This document shows positions 1 through 9,049 of a stretch of DNA of 64,000 nt, one piece after another (the stretch's first letter is position 1; every line of letters starts with the position of its first letter). A program made the position numbers and the translations under genes. The notes under the pieces are model-generated. The model was not told the DNA's origin. It saw only the letters and a program-made list of their open reading frames with translations, and searched no databases. Location: assembly GCA_964619535.1 (NCBI GenBank), contig CAZUEX010000001.1:248001-312000 (forward strand), written 5' to 3'. The stretch comes from Leptonema sp964619535. GTDB taxonomy: Bacteria; Spirochaetota; Leptospiria; Leptospirales; Leptonemataceae.

Positions 1-1220
1 AGGATCCCTATTTTGACGGGGAGGGCCCCGACCGTGTCGGATGCGTCTATTGTGGTGGTTGTCTGGTTGGCTGTCGATACAATGCAAAGAATACACTGGA
101 CCGCAACTATCTGTATCTGGCCGAGAAGCTTGGCGTAACGGTCATCCCGGAAACAAAGGTGGTGGCTCTTCTGCCGCTGGATCGAGAAGGCAGGCCGGCG
201 CAGAAGGGCTCTTCCGAGGCAGACGGGCGCTATGGCTGGATGCTGCGCACAAAGCGTACAACGGGGATGTTCTCGTCGGCCCGACAGTTCCGTGCCGACT
301 CTGTTGTTCTTTCTGCCGGGGTGATGGGAACGGTGGGGCTGCTTTTGAAGATGAAAGAGCAGGGACATCTGCCATCCCTTTCTTCGGAGCTTGGCAACTG
401 GGTGCGCACAAACAGTGAAACGGTGCTTGCCGTCACGGCAAAGGATCGCAAGGCCGATTACTCGCGGGGCGTTGCCATCAGCTCAAGCTTTTATCCGGAA
501 GAGGGCACACACATTGAACCGGTCCGTTACCCGGAAGGATCGGATTTCTTTGGCAGCATTTCTGCAGCCATGGTGGACGGCGATCGTTTTCGGGCCCTGC
601 GCTATCTGCTGATGGCCATCACAAGGCCTGTGTATTTTCTGCGTTGCATGCTTCCCTTCGGCTTTGCTCGCAGATCCCTGATCCTGCTTGTGATGCAAAC
701 CTTTGACAATGGACTGCGTCTGGTAAGGCGGCGTCGCCTTCTCTGGCCCTTTACGCGGTCGATGACATCAACCCTGACGGCGGGTGAACCCACTCCCGTC
801 TACATACCGGCCGCCAACCGTGTGGCCTACCGGGTGGCCGAAAAGATCAATGGTTTTCCTCGCAGCTCTGTAAACGACAGCCTGCTCGGGGCCCCCATTA
901 CCGGGCATATCATGGGAGGATGCAGAATGGGAGAAAGCCCTGAAGAGGGGGTGATCGATCTGCAGAATCGGGTCTTTGGATACCAGAATCTACGTGTGGT
1001 GGATGCTTCGATGATTCCGGTTAACCTGGGAGTCAACCCCTCGCTTACGATTACGGCGCTGAGCGAACGGGCCATGAGCTTTATCCCGCCGAAGGGGGGC
1101 ATGCAGTCCTTCTTTGGCTTTGAAAAGCGACAAGGATTTGACGGCAGTCTGGCAAACTTCACGGCTGATCCGGATAAATCATTTGACAGACGACTCCGGG
1201 ACGAAAGTCTGACGGATTGA
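1..1220 (+). CDS. GMC-family FAD oxidoreductase, 5' end outside the window
   Basis: The reading frame is open from the window edge (first full codon at 3) to TGA at 1218-1220, so about 405 C-terminal residues are present. It begins with DPYFDGEGPDRVGC and a Cys-rich stretch ending in NAKNTLDRNYLYLAEK, which is typical of the cholesterol-oxidase-like branch of GMC oxidoreductases. Near the end it has HIMGGCRMG and VVDASMIPVNLGVNPS, the family's C-terminal FAD-proximal and substrate-site signature. The FAD-binding GxGxxG N-terminus lies outside the window. The likely role is flavin-dependent oxidation of an alcohol or sterol-like substrate, but the substrate cannot be read from sequence. The stop codon lies 6 nt before the ATG of the next small gene, so the two are probably cotranscribed. 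Confidence 0.85.
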   Translation, partial: DPYFDGEGPDRVGCVYCGGCLVGCRYNAKNTLDRNYLYLAEKLGVTVIPETKVVALLPLDREGRPAQKGSSEADGRYGWMLRTKRTTGMFSSARQFRADSVVLSAGVMGTVGLLLKMKEQGHLPSLSSELGNWVRTNSETVLAVTAKDRKADYSRGVAISSSFYPEEGTHIEPVRYPEGSDFFGSISAAMVDGDRFRALRYLLMAITRPVYFLRCMLPFGFARRSLILLVMQTFDNGLRLVRRRRLLWPFTRSMTSTLTAGEPTPVYIPAANRVAYRVAEKINGFPRSSVNDSLLGAPITGHIMGGCRMGESPEEGVIDLQNRVFGYQNLRVVDASMIPVNLGVNPSLTITALSERAMSFIPPKGGMQSFFGFEKRQGFDGSLANFTADPDKSFDRRLRDESLTD

Positions 1221-1225
1221 ACTGG

Positions 1226-1474
1226 ATGAAGAAGCTCTCCGTCAGCTTCGCCGTCCTGATGCTCCTCCTTGGAACATTTGGTGGCGCCATAGCAGGGTCG
1301 CTGTTAAGCAGGGTGTTCGGACTCGATTTCCTGGTCCTTGAACTCCTCCCGGGCCGTGGCATCCAGGTCAAAGATTTTTATATTTTGAAGAATCTGGAGC
1401 TCCAGCTGACTCCGGCAGCCCTGATCGGGTTGATTGGCACTGGCTGGCTGCTCTATAGAAAGGAAAAAGGATAA
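1226..1474 (+). CDS. Small membrane protein, DUF4321-like
   Basis: Encodes 82 residues with two hydrophobic segments (about residues 5-25 and 60-75), a GG-rich first helix (GTFGGAIAGSLL) and a basic end (LLYRKEKG). Size and layout resemble the DUF4321 family of short two-helix membrane proteins; this match is from memory of the family. I chose ATG at 1226; an in-frame TTG at 1217 overlaps the preceding stop and would add three residues. The gene ends 4 nt before rpsB, so it may be the first member of the ribosomal operon. The function is unknown. Confidence 0.65.
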   Translation: MKKLSVSFAVLMLLLGTFGGAIAGSLLSRVFGLDFLVLELLPGRGIQVKDFYILKNLELQLTPAALIGLIGTGWLLYRKEKG

Positions 1475-1478
1475 GAGA

Positions 1479-2369
1479 ATGTCCACGATATCAATGAAAA
1501 CGCTTCTTGAGGCCGGCGTACACTTCGGGCACCAGACCCGTAAGTGGGATCCGCGCATGGCTCCCTATATCTTCACCGCTCGTAACGGTATTCACATCAT
1601 CGATCTTCAGAAGACGGTGCAGATGGCCAAGAAGGCCTATGAGGCCTTGCGTGAGTATACTCATCGTGGCGAGAAGGTTCTCTTCGTCGGTACCAAGAAG
1701 CAGGCTCGCAGTGCTGTGGAGCGTGAAGCCAAACGATGCAAGATGTTTTACATCAATACGCGCTGGCCAGGTGGACTCCTTACGAACTGGAATACGGTAC
1801 GTAAATCCATTGCCCGACTGAAGAAACTGGAGGCCATGGAAGAGACCAATACCTTCGATCAGGAAGCCCGTACCAAAAAGGAAATCCTGATGCTGCAGCG
1901 TGAGCTTGATAAGCTGCGCAAGGATCTGGCCGGTATTAAAGACATGAATACCCTTCCCGAGAACATTTTCGTCATCGATCCGGACCGCGAGCGTATTGCC
2001 GTTCAGGAAGCACGAAAACTGGGTATCCGTATCTTTGCCGTTGTTGATTCAAACTGCAATCCCGATCCAATCGACTATCCGATTCCCGGTAATGACGATG
2101 CGATCCGCGCCATTTCGCTGTTTCTTCAAACGATGGCCGATGCCATTATTGAAGGTACAGAAGGTGTAGCCGGTGCGGCTGACTTTGTTGAGGACGATGC
2201 AGAGTTCGATCCGGATAGCATTACCGAAGACAGCATCCGCTATAAAGGCGAGTATGACGAAACAGGGGAGTTTATTCCTGATGAGCCGCTTGTGCAGGCC
2301 GAGGAAGCTCCAGCCGAGGCTGCCGGATATACGGCCGAGCCTGCTGAACCTGCTCCGGAGCAGGGTTAA
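1479..2369 (+). CDS. rpsB: 30S ribosomal protein S2
   Basis: A component of the small ribosomal subunit. The protein has 296 residues and begins MSTISMKTLLEAGVHFGHQT, the S2 N-terminal signature; GGLLTNWNTV and DPDRERIAVQEA follow as expected. ATG at 1479 is preceded by AGGATAAGAG, a fair ribosome binding site; an upstream in-frame start would overlap the small membrane protein and lacks family support. The last ~60 residues are an added acidic tail rich in Asp, Glu, Ala and Pro, absent from the ~240-residue standard S2. It is followed by tsf across two hairpins, the classical rpsB-tsf arrangement. Confidence 0.97.
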   Translation: MSTISMKTLLEAGVHFGHQTRKWDPRMAPYIFTARNGIHIIDLQKTVQMAKKAYEALREYTHRGEKVLFVGTKKQARSAVEREAKRCKMFYINTRWPGGLLTNWNTVRKSIARLKKLEAMEETNTFDQEARTKKEILMLQRELDKLRKDLAGIKDMNTLPENIFVIDPDRERIAVQEARKLGIRIFAVVDSNCNPDPIDYPIPGNDDAIRAISLFLQTMADAIIEGTEGVAGAADFVEDDAEFDPDSITEDSIRYKGEYDETGEFIPDEPLVQAEEAPAEAAGYTAEPAEPAPEQG

Positions 2370-2376
2370 TAAGAAA

Positions 2377-2404
2377 CCTGGCCTGCAGAGGCCAGGATTT
2401 TTTT
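2377..2404 (+). terminator. Rho-independent terminator/attenuator between rpsB and tsf
   Basis: A perfect 7-bp stem, CCTGGCC (2377-2383) and GGCCAGG (2390-2396), with a 6-nt loop is followed by seven T residues (2398-2404). It starts 7 nt after the rpsB stop. As in other bacteria, partial termination here would lower tsf relative to rpsB; the strength is inferred. Confidence 0.75.
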
Positions 2405-2406
2405 GG

Positions 2407-2430
2407 CCTGCCTGTCCGGCCGCAGGCAGG
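2407..2430 (+). other. Second hairpin in the rpsB-tsf spacer
   Basis: CCTGCCTG (2407-2414) pairs perfectly with CAGGCAGG (2423-2430) around an 8-nt loop. It has only a three-T tail, so it is more likely an RNA stability or processing structure protecting the tsf-pyrH-frr message than a second terminator. Confidence 0.5.
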
Positions 2431-2470
2431 TTTGTGGAATGGCCTTATTAAATGATAACAGGAATCTACT

Positions 2471-3064
2471 ATGTATAAAGCTTCAGCAGATGATATCAAG
2501 AAAATCCGCGACATGACCGGTGCGGGCATGATGGATTGTAAAAAGGCCCTTGAGCAGTTCGAGGGTGATATGGATAAAGCCGTGGACGAGCTTCGTAAGA
2601 AGGGCCTGGCCAAGGCAGCCAAGCGCATGGACCGTGAAACGGCGGTGGGCCGGGTTTGCTCCTATATTCACGGTGAAGGAAGCATCGGCGCCATGGTTCA
2701 GCTGAACTGTGAAACGGACTTCGTTGCCCGTAACGAGGAATTCGGTGAGCTGGGCAAGGCCCTGGCCATTCAGATCGCTGCCATGAATCCGCTGGCCATC
2801 TCTCCGGAAGATCTGGACCGCTCCGTAGAGGAAAGAGAGATTGAGGTCATTAAAGAGCAGCTGATCGCTGAAGGCAAAAAACCCGAGCAGATCGAGAAGA
2901 TCATCCCCGGAAAGCTGAAGAAGTTCTACAGTGAGGTTTGCCTGCTGGAACAGCCTTTCTACAAGGACGATAAGAAGACGGTCCAGGAAGTGATCAAGGA
3001 CCATATTGCTAAATTCGGCGAGAACATTACCGTCGGTCGTTTCACTCGATATCAGGTAGGGTAA
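2471..3064 (+). CDS. tsf: Elongation factor Ts
   Basis: The nucleotide exchange factor for EF-Tu in the cytoplasm. The protein has 197 residues. The N-terminal UBA-like domain and TDFV core are clear: KIRDMTGAGMMDCKKAL near the start and LNCETDFVARNEEF around residue 75-90, the loop that contacts EF-Tu. At ~197 residues it is the short form found in spirochaetes, Thermus and others, lacking the second half of the E. coli-type dimerisation core. Its stop is 1 nt before the pyrH ATG, indicating translational coupling. Confidence 0.96.
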   Translation: MYKASADDIKKIRDMTGAGMMDCKKALEQFEGDMDKAVDELRKKGLAKAAKRMDRETAVGRVCSYIHGEGSIGAMVQLNCETDFVARNEEFGELGKALAIQIAAMNPLAISPEDLDRSVEEREIEVIKEQLIAEGKKPEQIEKIIPGKLKKFYSEVCLLEQPFYKDDKKTVQEVIKDHIAKFGENITVGRFTRYQVG

Positions 3065-3065
3065 T

Positions 3066-3806
3066 ATGTCGTCCCGCTTCCCCTATACAAGGATCCTGCT
3101 GAAGCTCTCCGGCGAGTCCTTCGCAAAACGGGGGGAAGGAGGGATCGATCCCGACCTCGTGCGCAAGGTGGCCGAACAGATCCGCATATGCACGAAGCGC
3201 GGGATCAACGTTGCCGTCGTCATCGGGGGCGGCAACATTTTGCGAGGCGGCACGGCAGCCGAAGCGGGTATGGACAGGGCCACAGCCGATTACATGGGCA
3301 TGCTGGGAACGGTCATCAATGCACTGGCCTTACAGGATGCCTGTGAGAAGCTGGGACTGATTACCAGGGTGCAATCGGCCATTGAGATGAAGGCCGTTGC
3401 CGAAGGCTACATACGCCGCAAGGCCATGCGCCATCTGGAAAAGAACCGTATTGTGATCTTTGCCGGTGGTACGGGGAATCCGTATTTCACAACCGATACC
3501 ACGGCGGCACTTCGCGCCACAGAGGTGAGCTGCCAGGTAATCCTGAAAGCTACGAAGGTGGATGGAGTCTATGACTCGGATCCCATGAAGAACCCGTCTG
3601 CCCGGCGTTTCAAGCGGATCTCGTTCTTTGATTCGCTGCAGAAGCAGCTGAAGGTGATGGACGCGACGGCTCTTGCCCTATGCATGGAAAACAACATCCC
3701 TATCATTGTCTTTGATATCTTTAAAGAAGGCAATCTTGAGCGCCTCATTGACGGTGCTGACATTGGAACCCTGATATCGTCAAACTCTGGAGTAGAATAT
3801 GAGTGA
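3066..3806 (+). CDS. pyrH: Uridylate kinase
   Basis: Phosphorylates UMP to UDP, feeding RNA and nucleotide-sugar synthesis. The 246-residue length matches bacterial UMP kinases of the amino-acid-kinase fold. Visible motifs include RILLKLSGESF at the start, VVIGGGNILRG (phosphate-binding loop), ADYMGMLGTVINAL and FAGGTGNPYFTTDT. It overlaps frr by 8 nt and follows tsf directly. Confidence 0.97.
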   Translation: MSSRFPYTRILLKLSGESFAKRGEGGIDPDLVRKVAEQIRICTKRGINVAVVIGGGNILRGGTAAEAGMDRATADYMGMLGTVINALALQDACEKLGLITRVQSAIEMKAVAEGYIRRKAMRHLEKNRIVIFAGGTGNPYFTTDTTAALRATEVSCQVILKATKVDGVYDSDPMKNPSARRFKRISFFDSLQKQLKVMDATALALCMENNIPIIVFDIFKEGNLERLIDGADIGTLISSNSGVEYE

Positions 3807-4362
3807 GCCCGTACAACCGGAAAGTATCATAAAAGAAGCGAAATCGCGCATGGATCGCTCTCTGGAGAACCTGAAGCGCGAGCTGAACACGATACGCTCA
3901 AACCGGGCCAATCCTGCCATGCTGGACGGATTGCATGCGGAATACTATGGAGTGGAAACGCCGATCAACCAGCTGGCCACCATCAGTGTACCGGAGGCTC
4001 GCGTTATCCTGATCTCTCCTTTCGACAAATCATCGGCCTCTGCCATTGAGAAGGCCATCCTGAAAAGCGATCTTGGTCTGACGCCATCGAATGATGGCAG
4101 CGTCATCCGTTTGATCCTGCCCGAGATGACCATGGAGCGGCGTCAGGAGCTGGTAAAACAGGTTAAGCAGAAGCTTGAAGAAGCCAAGGTAGCCATGCGC
4201 AATGTACGACGCGACGCGAACGATGACCTAAAGAAGCTTTCGCATATCTCCAAAGATGATCAGAAGCATTTTCAGGACGAGGTTCAGAAGATCACGGATG
4301 CCCATACACATAAGGCTGAAGAGATAGCGAAAGAAAAAGAGGACTCGATTCTAAAAATCTGA
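3799..4362 (+). CDS. frr: Ribosome recycling factor
   Basis: Releases mRNA and tRNA from post-termination ribosomes together with EF-G. The 187-residue length is standard. Signatures seen are NTIRSNRANPAMLDG, YYGVETPINQLATISVPEAR and RNVRRDANDDLKKL. The start lies inside the 3' end of pyrH and its TGA stop overlaps the uppS ATG (sequence TGATG at 4360-4364), so all three are translationally coupled. Confidence 0.97.
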   Translation: MSEPVQPESIIKEAKSRMDRSLENLKRELNTIRSNRANPAMLDGLHAEYYGVETPINQLATISVPEARVILISPFDKSSASAIEKAILKSDLGLTPSNDGSVIRLILPEMTMERRQELVKQVKQKLEEAKVAMRNVRRDANDDLKKLSHISKDDQKHFQDEVQKITDAHTHKAEEIAKEKEDSILKI

Positions 4363-5111
4363 TGGCTGCAAGTGCACGGGCAGGCAGTTCAGGGCTTGAG
4401 CATATTGCCATAATCCTGGATGGAAATGGACGGTGGGCCGAGGCAAGGGGATTGTCGCGTACTGCCGGACATCGTGAAGGAGGGAAGGCTCTGCACCGCC
4501 TGCTCGATGCCTTTCTGGCACAGCGGATTGGCTGTGTGTCGCTGTATGCCTTCAGTACGGAAAACTGGAAACGGCCGCAAACAGAGGTTTCATTCCTCTG
4601 GAATCTGATGGCTGAGTTCTTTGATCGTCATATCGAAGAATGTCGCGAAAAGGGCATTCGCATCATCTGTTCGGGTGATATCAATGGCCTTCCCGATAGA
4701 AACCGAAACATACTGGAACGCTGCACAGAGAGAACGAAAGATTGCACGGAACTGACGGCGAATTTCTGTTTAAACTATGGCTCGCAGCAGGAGCTTGCCA
4801 GGGCAGCCCACCGCATCGTTCTTGAAAGGCTTGAGCTCTTTCAGGCGGGAAACGAAGGCGATGCAAAGAAGGATGTGTCGTTAGAAGAGATGGAACGACA
4901 TCTCTATACGGCGGGCCTGCCTCCTGTAGATCTGCTGATTCGCCCGGGTGGGGAGTCACGTATATCTAACTTTCTGCTATGGCAGCTGGCCTATGCAGAA
5001 CTGTATTTTACCGATGTCTTCTGGCCTGATTTTTCTGAAAAGGATCTGCAAAAGGCCCTGGATTGGTTCCATGGTCGACAGCGTCGATTTGGAGGTCTGG
5101 TGAATGAATGA
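4362..5111 (+). CDS. uppS: Isoprenyl transferase (undecaprenyl diphosphate synthase)
   Basis: A cis-prenyltransferase adding isopentenyl diphosphate units to make undecaprenyl diphosphate, the lipid carrier for peptidoglycan. The 249-residue protein shows HIAIILDGNGRWAEARG (catalytic Asp and the GNGRWA loop), AGHREGGKAL, LYAFSTENWKRP and, near the C-terminus, LLIRPGGESRISNFLLWQ with the pyrophosphate-binding Arg/Ser. It starts on the frr stop and ends overlapping the first possible cdsA start, so it belongs to the same operon. Confidence 0.96.
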   Translation: MAASARAGSSGLEHIAIILDGNGRWAEARGLSRTAGHREGGKALHRLLDAFLAQRIGCVSLYAFSTENWKRPQTEVSFLWNLMAEFFDRHIEECREKGIRIICSGDINGLPDRNRNILERCTERTKDCTELTANFCLNYGSQQELARAAHRIVLERLELFQAGNEGDAKKDVSLEEMERHLYTAGLPPVDLLIRPGGESRISNFLLWQLAYAELYFTDVFWPDFSEKDLQKALDWFHGRQRRFGGLVNE

Positions 5112-5164
5112 CGTTCAGGCGAAAAGTGCTTTTCGGAATGATTGCAAGAGGAAACGCTGTTGCC

Positions 5165-6085
5165 ATGAGTGAAACAGCGAAGCGTATCGTTTCGGGGCTT
5201 GCCATCGGCGTCATCGTCATCCTGGCCTTATTCTTCTATGAATTTGCCGCAGGCTTTCATGCCTTTTTGTTAATAGCAGCCTTTGCCTTCTTGGGGGTTG
5301 AGGAGTTTTACCGCCTTACAGATAAAGGGCTGGATGGTCGGCCGATCCGCGGTGTGGGCTTTCTTTTCACATTCCTGTTCATCCTGGTCCTTTATATGGA
5401 CTATCTGTCCGGTCTGGATCGTTCTACCCTGCCTGGCCTTCTTACGTCCGTTCTTGGCGTTTTTGAGCAGATCAAGAATCCTGTAATTCCTGTTCTTCTT
5501 GTCTTTCTGATTGTTACCTCAAGCTACAGCATGGTCTTTCGTCCGCTCGATGGAACGGCTCATACCATCACCTCCACGCTGACCGGTCCGATCTATGCAG
5601 CCATTCCCATCGGTATGGTCTTTTCTATACTGTCTCTGGATGCAGGTATCTTTGTCTTCGTTTATATTGCCCTGGCCACGATCATGACGGACGTCGGAGC
5701 CTACTTTGCAGGTCGCTGGTTTGGAAAGCATAATGCCGGTTTGAAGGTCAGCCCGAAAAAGACCTATGAAGGCTATATTGGCGGCATTATTTTCGCCAAC
5801 ATCTGTGTACAGGCCTATGTTTATGGCTGGCTTTTCTATTTTCCGGAAACAAATCCAGACTTTGTTCCGTCCTATTTTGAGTCCGTCCTGTTAACGATCG
5901 TTCTTTCGTTCATCTCTGTTTTTGGTGACCTTGTCGAAAGTGCCCTGAAGCGTGATGCTCGCATCAAGGACTCCTCGTCTACGATCCCCGGTCACGGTGG
6001 AGTTCTGGACCTCGTCGATGCCATGCTTTTTACCTTCCCTGCTGGCTTCTATTACTTCTATATTCGAGCCATGATTGTCGGTTGA
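5165..6085 (+). CDS. cdsA: Phosphatidate cytidylyltransferase
   Basis: Converts phosphatidic acid and CTP to CDP-diacylglycerol at the inner membrane. The 306-residue protein has about eight hydrophobic helices and the C-terminal CDP-alcohol signature around KDSSSTIPGHGGVLDLVD. The start is uncertain. ATG at 5108 overlaps the uppS stop and adds 19 residues (MTFRRKVLFGMIARGNAVA). ATG at 5165 gives MSETAKRIVSGLAIG directly before the first helix, as is usual in the family, with AGAGGAAA about 11 nt upstream. I chose 5165 for the family fit; coupling to uppS argues for 5108. Confidence 0.9.
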   Translation: MSETAKRIVSGLAIGVIVILALFFYEFAAGFHAFLLIAAFAFLGVEEFYRLTDKGLDGRPIRGVGFLFTFLFILVLYMDYLSGLDRSTLPGLLTSVLGVFEQIKNPVIPVLLVFLIVTSSYSMVFRPLDGTAHTITSTLTGPIYAAIPIGMVFSILSLDAGIFVFVYIALATIMTDVGAYFAGRWFGKHNAGLKVSPKKTYEGYIGGIIFANICVQAYVYGWLFYFPETNPDFVPSYFESVLLTIVLSFISVFGDLVESALKRDARIKDSSSTIPGHGGVLDLVDAMLFTFPAGFYYFYIRAMIVG

Positions 6086-6086
6086 G

Positions 6087-7325
6087 ATGGATTTGATTCA
6101 GGCAGAAAAGGCCTCGGCAACACGAAAACTGGCATTGCTGGGTGCATCGGGGTCGGTCGGTACAACGGCGCTGCGCTATCTGCGGCAGCTTTCTCAGCAT
6201 GAAACAGAGGATCCCATCGTTCTTGAGGCGGTGAGCGTGCATCGTTCTGCAGATATGCTGCGAAAGCTCCTTGTGGAGTTTCCCGATGTACGGTATGCTG
6301 CCTTAAGCGATGAAGCCGTCTATCGTGGCGAAGTCGATGCGCTGAAGCGTGACTTCCCTGCCGTTCGCTTCTTTGGAGGCCCCGAAGGCATTGTAGAGCT
6401 TGTACGGGAGTCCACGGCCGATACGGTGCTGACGGCCGTGGTCGGTGCGGCCGGTATCGATGCCACCGTGGCGGCCGTTCATGGCGGCAAGAAGATTGCC
6501 CTTGCCAACAAAGAAACGCTTGTGACGGCAGGCCCGGCCATACGCTATGAGGCAGAGCAGGCCAGAAGGTCCGGTTCTTCTGTGAGCTTTATTCCCGTTG
6601 ATTCCGAGCACAATGCAGCCTTTCAGCTTCTGGAAGGGCTGAACCGCAATCGTCTGTCGCAGCTGATTCTGACGGCAAGTGGCGGCCCCTTTCGCGATCG
6701 AAGTGCCGATGAGATTCGGTCGGTCAGTCGTGAGGAGGTGTTGAACCATCCCACCTGGAAGATGGGGCCGAAGATAACCGTTGATTCAGCAGGCATGATC
6801 AATAAAGGGCTTGAGATCATCGAAGCGCACTTCCTTTTTGATCTATCCTATGATATGCTGGATGTGCGCATCCATCGCAACAGCTATGTGCATGCCATGG
6901 TGCGAACGGGGGATGGCTCCATGATGCTTGCCGTATCTCCGCCGGACATGGTCTTTCCTGTGGCCCATGCCCTTCACTACCCGGAAGCCGTTCCCGTTCA
7001 GCATCATGTGGACGATGAATGCTCCGGCTGGCCTCCGCTTGCCTTTGAAGCGGTGGACCCGGCAAAATATCCTGGCTTTTTACTCTGTATGCAGGCCGGC
7101 AGGCGTGGCGGGACGGCTCCTGCCATCCTGAATGCAGCCAATGAGGTGGCCGTGTCGACCTTCCTGGACGGTGGCATTCCGTTTTACCGCATCCCCGAAC
7201 TGGTGGATGATGCCCTGCAAAGCGTTGCCATTGAGGATGGTCAGGAGCTCGGCCTTTTTCAGGAAGCCGATCGAAAAACGCGCCAGTATCTTATGGAAAG
7301 ATATGGCAAAAGGCCTGCCCGTTGA
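6087..7325 (+). CDS. dxr: 1-deoxy-D-xylulose 5-phosphate reductoisomerase
   Basis: The committing step of the MEP isoprenoid pathway, converting DXP to MEP with NADPH. The 412-residue protein has the NADPH-binding LGASGSVGTTALRYL, the active-site segments ALANKETLV, VDSEHNAAFQ and KMGPKITVDSAGMINKG, and the C-terminal NAANEVAVSTFLDG. ATG at 6087, 1 nt after the cdsA stop, is preferred over an in-frame TTG at 6075. Its presence next to uppS and cdsA groups lipid-carrier and phospholipid precursor steps. Confidence 0.96.
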   Translation: MDLIQAEKASATRKLALLGASGSVGTTALRYLRQLSQHETEDPIVLEAVSVHRSADMLRKLLVEFPDVRYAALSDEAVYRGEVDALKRDFPAVRFFGGPEGIVELVRESTADTVLTAVVGAAGIDATVAAVHGGKKIALANKETLVTAGPAIRYEAEQARRSGSSVSFIPVDSEHNAAFQLLEGLNRNRLSQLILTASGGPFRDRSADEIRSVSREEVLNHPTWKMGPKITVDSAGMINKGLEIIEAHFLFDLSYDMLDVRIHRNSYVHAMVRTGDGSMMLAVSPPDMVFPVAHALHYPEAVPVQHHVDDECSGWPPLAFEAVDPAKYPGFLLCMQAGRRGGTAPAILNAANEVAVSTFLDGGIPFYRIPELVDDALQSVAIEDGQELGLFQEADRKTRQYLMERYGKRPAR

Positions 7326-7371
7326 CCGCCGGCACGGCCTGGATTGAACAGGTCTGAGTAGAGGGATTGGA

Positions 7372-8994
7372 ATGATAGCATTGATTCTTGGTGGCGTATT
7401 TCTATTAAGCGTTTGCATCGTGGTTCATGAGCTTGGCCATATGTGGATGGGGCGCCTTGTCGGTGTGCGCGCCGAGGTCTTTTCGTTTGGCTACGGCCGT
7501 GGCATCTGGAAAAAGAAGATCGGTGAGACGACCTATCAGATTACTGCCATACCGCTTGGCGGTTATGTGAAGTTCTACGGCGACGACATGCAGGATCCCG
7601 ATCAGAAGGTGCCGGGTGGCTTCTTTTCTGCTCCTCCTCTGGTGCGCATCATTCCGGTTCTTGGTGGTCCGCTTTTTAATCTGATCCTCGGTTTTCTCAT
7701 CTTTCTTGGACTGTCCGCCTTTTCCGGCCTACCTCCTGCAAAGGTTCAGCTGTGGGAGGAACTGGGAACACAGAGCCCTGCCTATAAGGCCGGCCTGCAG
7801 AACGGCGACCTGATCGTAGCCATCGATGGACAGCCGGTAAAGAGCTTTCAGGACATCCAGAAGACCGTAATGCTTTCCGGTGGCAGGGATCTGAACGTCC
7901 AGTTCCTGCGAAATGGAGAAACGATGCAGACGGTTCTCAAGCCCGACGTGGACTCGGCCGGTCGGGGCAGCGTCGGCCTTCGTGTTCCAGGAGAGCGCTA
8001 TATTGAAGTCAACTTTCCGTTCCTGGATGCATGGAAGTGGCGCATTGCCAGGGCCTTCGGCATGGAGGAACCCGGCGATCCGGCGCTTCGTGCCATGCAG
8101 TATCTGGAAGATGGCGATGTCATACTGGCCGTGCAGGGGCAGCGTGTCAGTGATGCACTGCAGCTGCAGAACCTTCTCGGGCAGTATCATGGCCAGGAGG
8201 TCGACATCCTGGTAAAACGTCAGACCATGCCCTGGCTGGCCCCCTGGTTTACAGAAGAGGTAACGGTAAAGGTTCCCACAAGGGGAGAATACCGTCTGGA
8301 GCTGACGAATCTCGTCGATAGCCGATATGGCAGAGAGGTGGGAGATTTCAGCCTGTATTCGCAGGTGCCGGAGCATCAGCGTGCCCTTACCGATATGAAG
8401 GTGGCAGGGCAGCCGGCCGGTTCGTTTCCGTATCTCTATGATCGTTTTCCGTCTGCCCGTCGTGTTTCGGTTACCCTGGGAAGCGGTCCGCAGGCACGAC
8501 AGTATGAGGCAACGGTGCAGAGCCGTAAGATTGGTCTGATTGGCTTTCGTCCGGATCGTGTGGTGGAGGCCGAGTATACAACAGCCTCGGTGGGAGCGGC
8601 CGATATCTTTCGAGACGCCGTGCAGAGCACCGTCGATAACATCATGATCTATCCGGCCTTTATCGGGCAGCTGATTTCGGGTCGCATCTCCTTTATCGAC
8701 AATACGATGGGGCCGGTAGGCATGTTTGCTGCTGCCGGAGTGGTCATCAAGTCCGACCTGCGAGATTACTTTCAGCTGATGGCCTCGATTTCGATTGCCC
8801 TGATGATCATGAACCTTCTGCCCTTTCCCGTGGTGGACGGTGGGCACATCGTCTTCTTCCTGATTGAGGCCATTCTCGGTCGGCCGCTGTCTCCGAGAGT
8901 GCTGGAGGGCTTTTTCCGATTTGGTTTTCTAACCCTGGTTCTGTTTGGTCTGTTTGTTACTTACAGGGATTTGCTGTTTGTCGTGAAACTGTAA
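7372..8994 (+). CDS. rseP: RIP metalloprotease RseP/MmpA-like
   Basis: A membrane-embedded site-2 protease that cuts transmembrane segments of regulators and signal peptides. The 540-residue protein has the zinc motif HELGH at residues 19-23 in the first helix and the second metal-site motif NLLPFPVVDGGH at about residues 481-492 in the third helix. Between them are at least two PDZ-like segments, near residues 135-165 (PAYKAGLQNGDLIVAIDG) and 243-283 (GDVILAVQGQRVSD). It is about 90 residues longer than E. coli RseP because of an enlarged periplasmic part. GAGGG lies just upstream of the ATG. The neighbourhood dxr-rseP-proS is common in bacteria. Confidence 0.93.
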   Translation: MIALILGGVFLLSVCIVVHELGHMWMGRLVGVRAEVFSFGYGRGIWKKKIGETTYQITAIPLGGYVKFYGDDMQDPDQKVPGGFFSAPPLVRIIPVLGGPLFNLILGFLIFLGLSAFSGLPPAKVQLWEELGTQSPAYKAGLQNGDLIVAIDGQPVKSFQDIQKTVMLSGGRDLNVQFLRNGETMQTVLKPDVDSAGRGSVGLRVPGERYIEVNFPFLDAWKWRIARAFGMEEPGDPALRAMQYLEDGDVILAVQGQRVSDALQLQNLLGQYHGQEVDILVKRQTMPWLAPWFTEEVTVKVPTRGEYRLELTNLVDSRYGREVGDFSLYSQVPEHQRALTDMKVAGQPAGSFPYLYDRFPSARRVSVTLGSGPQARQYEATVQSRKIGLIGFRPDRVVEAEYTTASVGAADIFRDAVQSTVDNIMIYPAFIGQLISGRISFIDNTMGPVGMFAAAGVVIKSDLRDYFQLMASISIALMIMNLLPFPVVDGGHIVFFLIEAILGRPLSPRVLEGFFRFGFLTLVLFGLFVTYRDLLFVVKL

Positions 8995-9049
8995 GACAGA
9001 CCGTTTTCGGATTGTAAGGGCAGGGCCTGCTGCGAAAACGAGCAGGATT

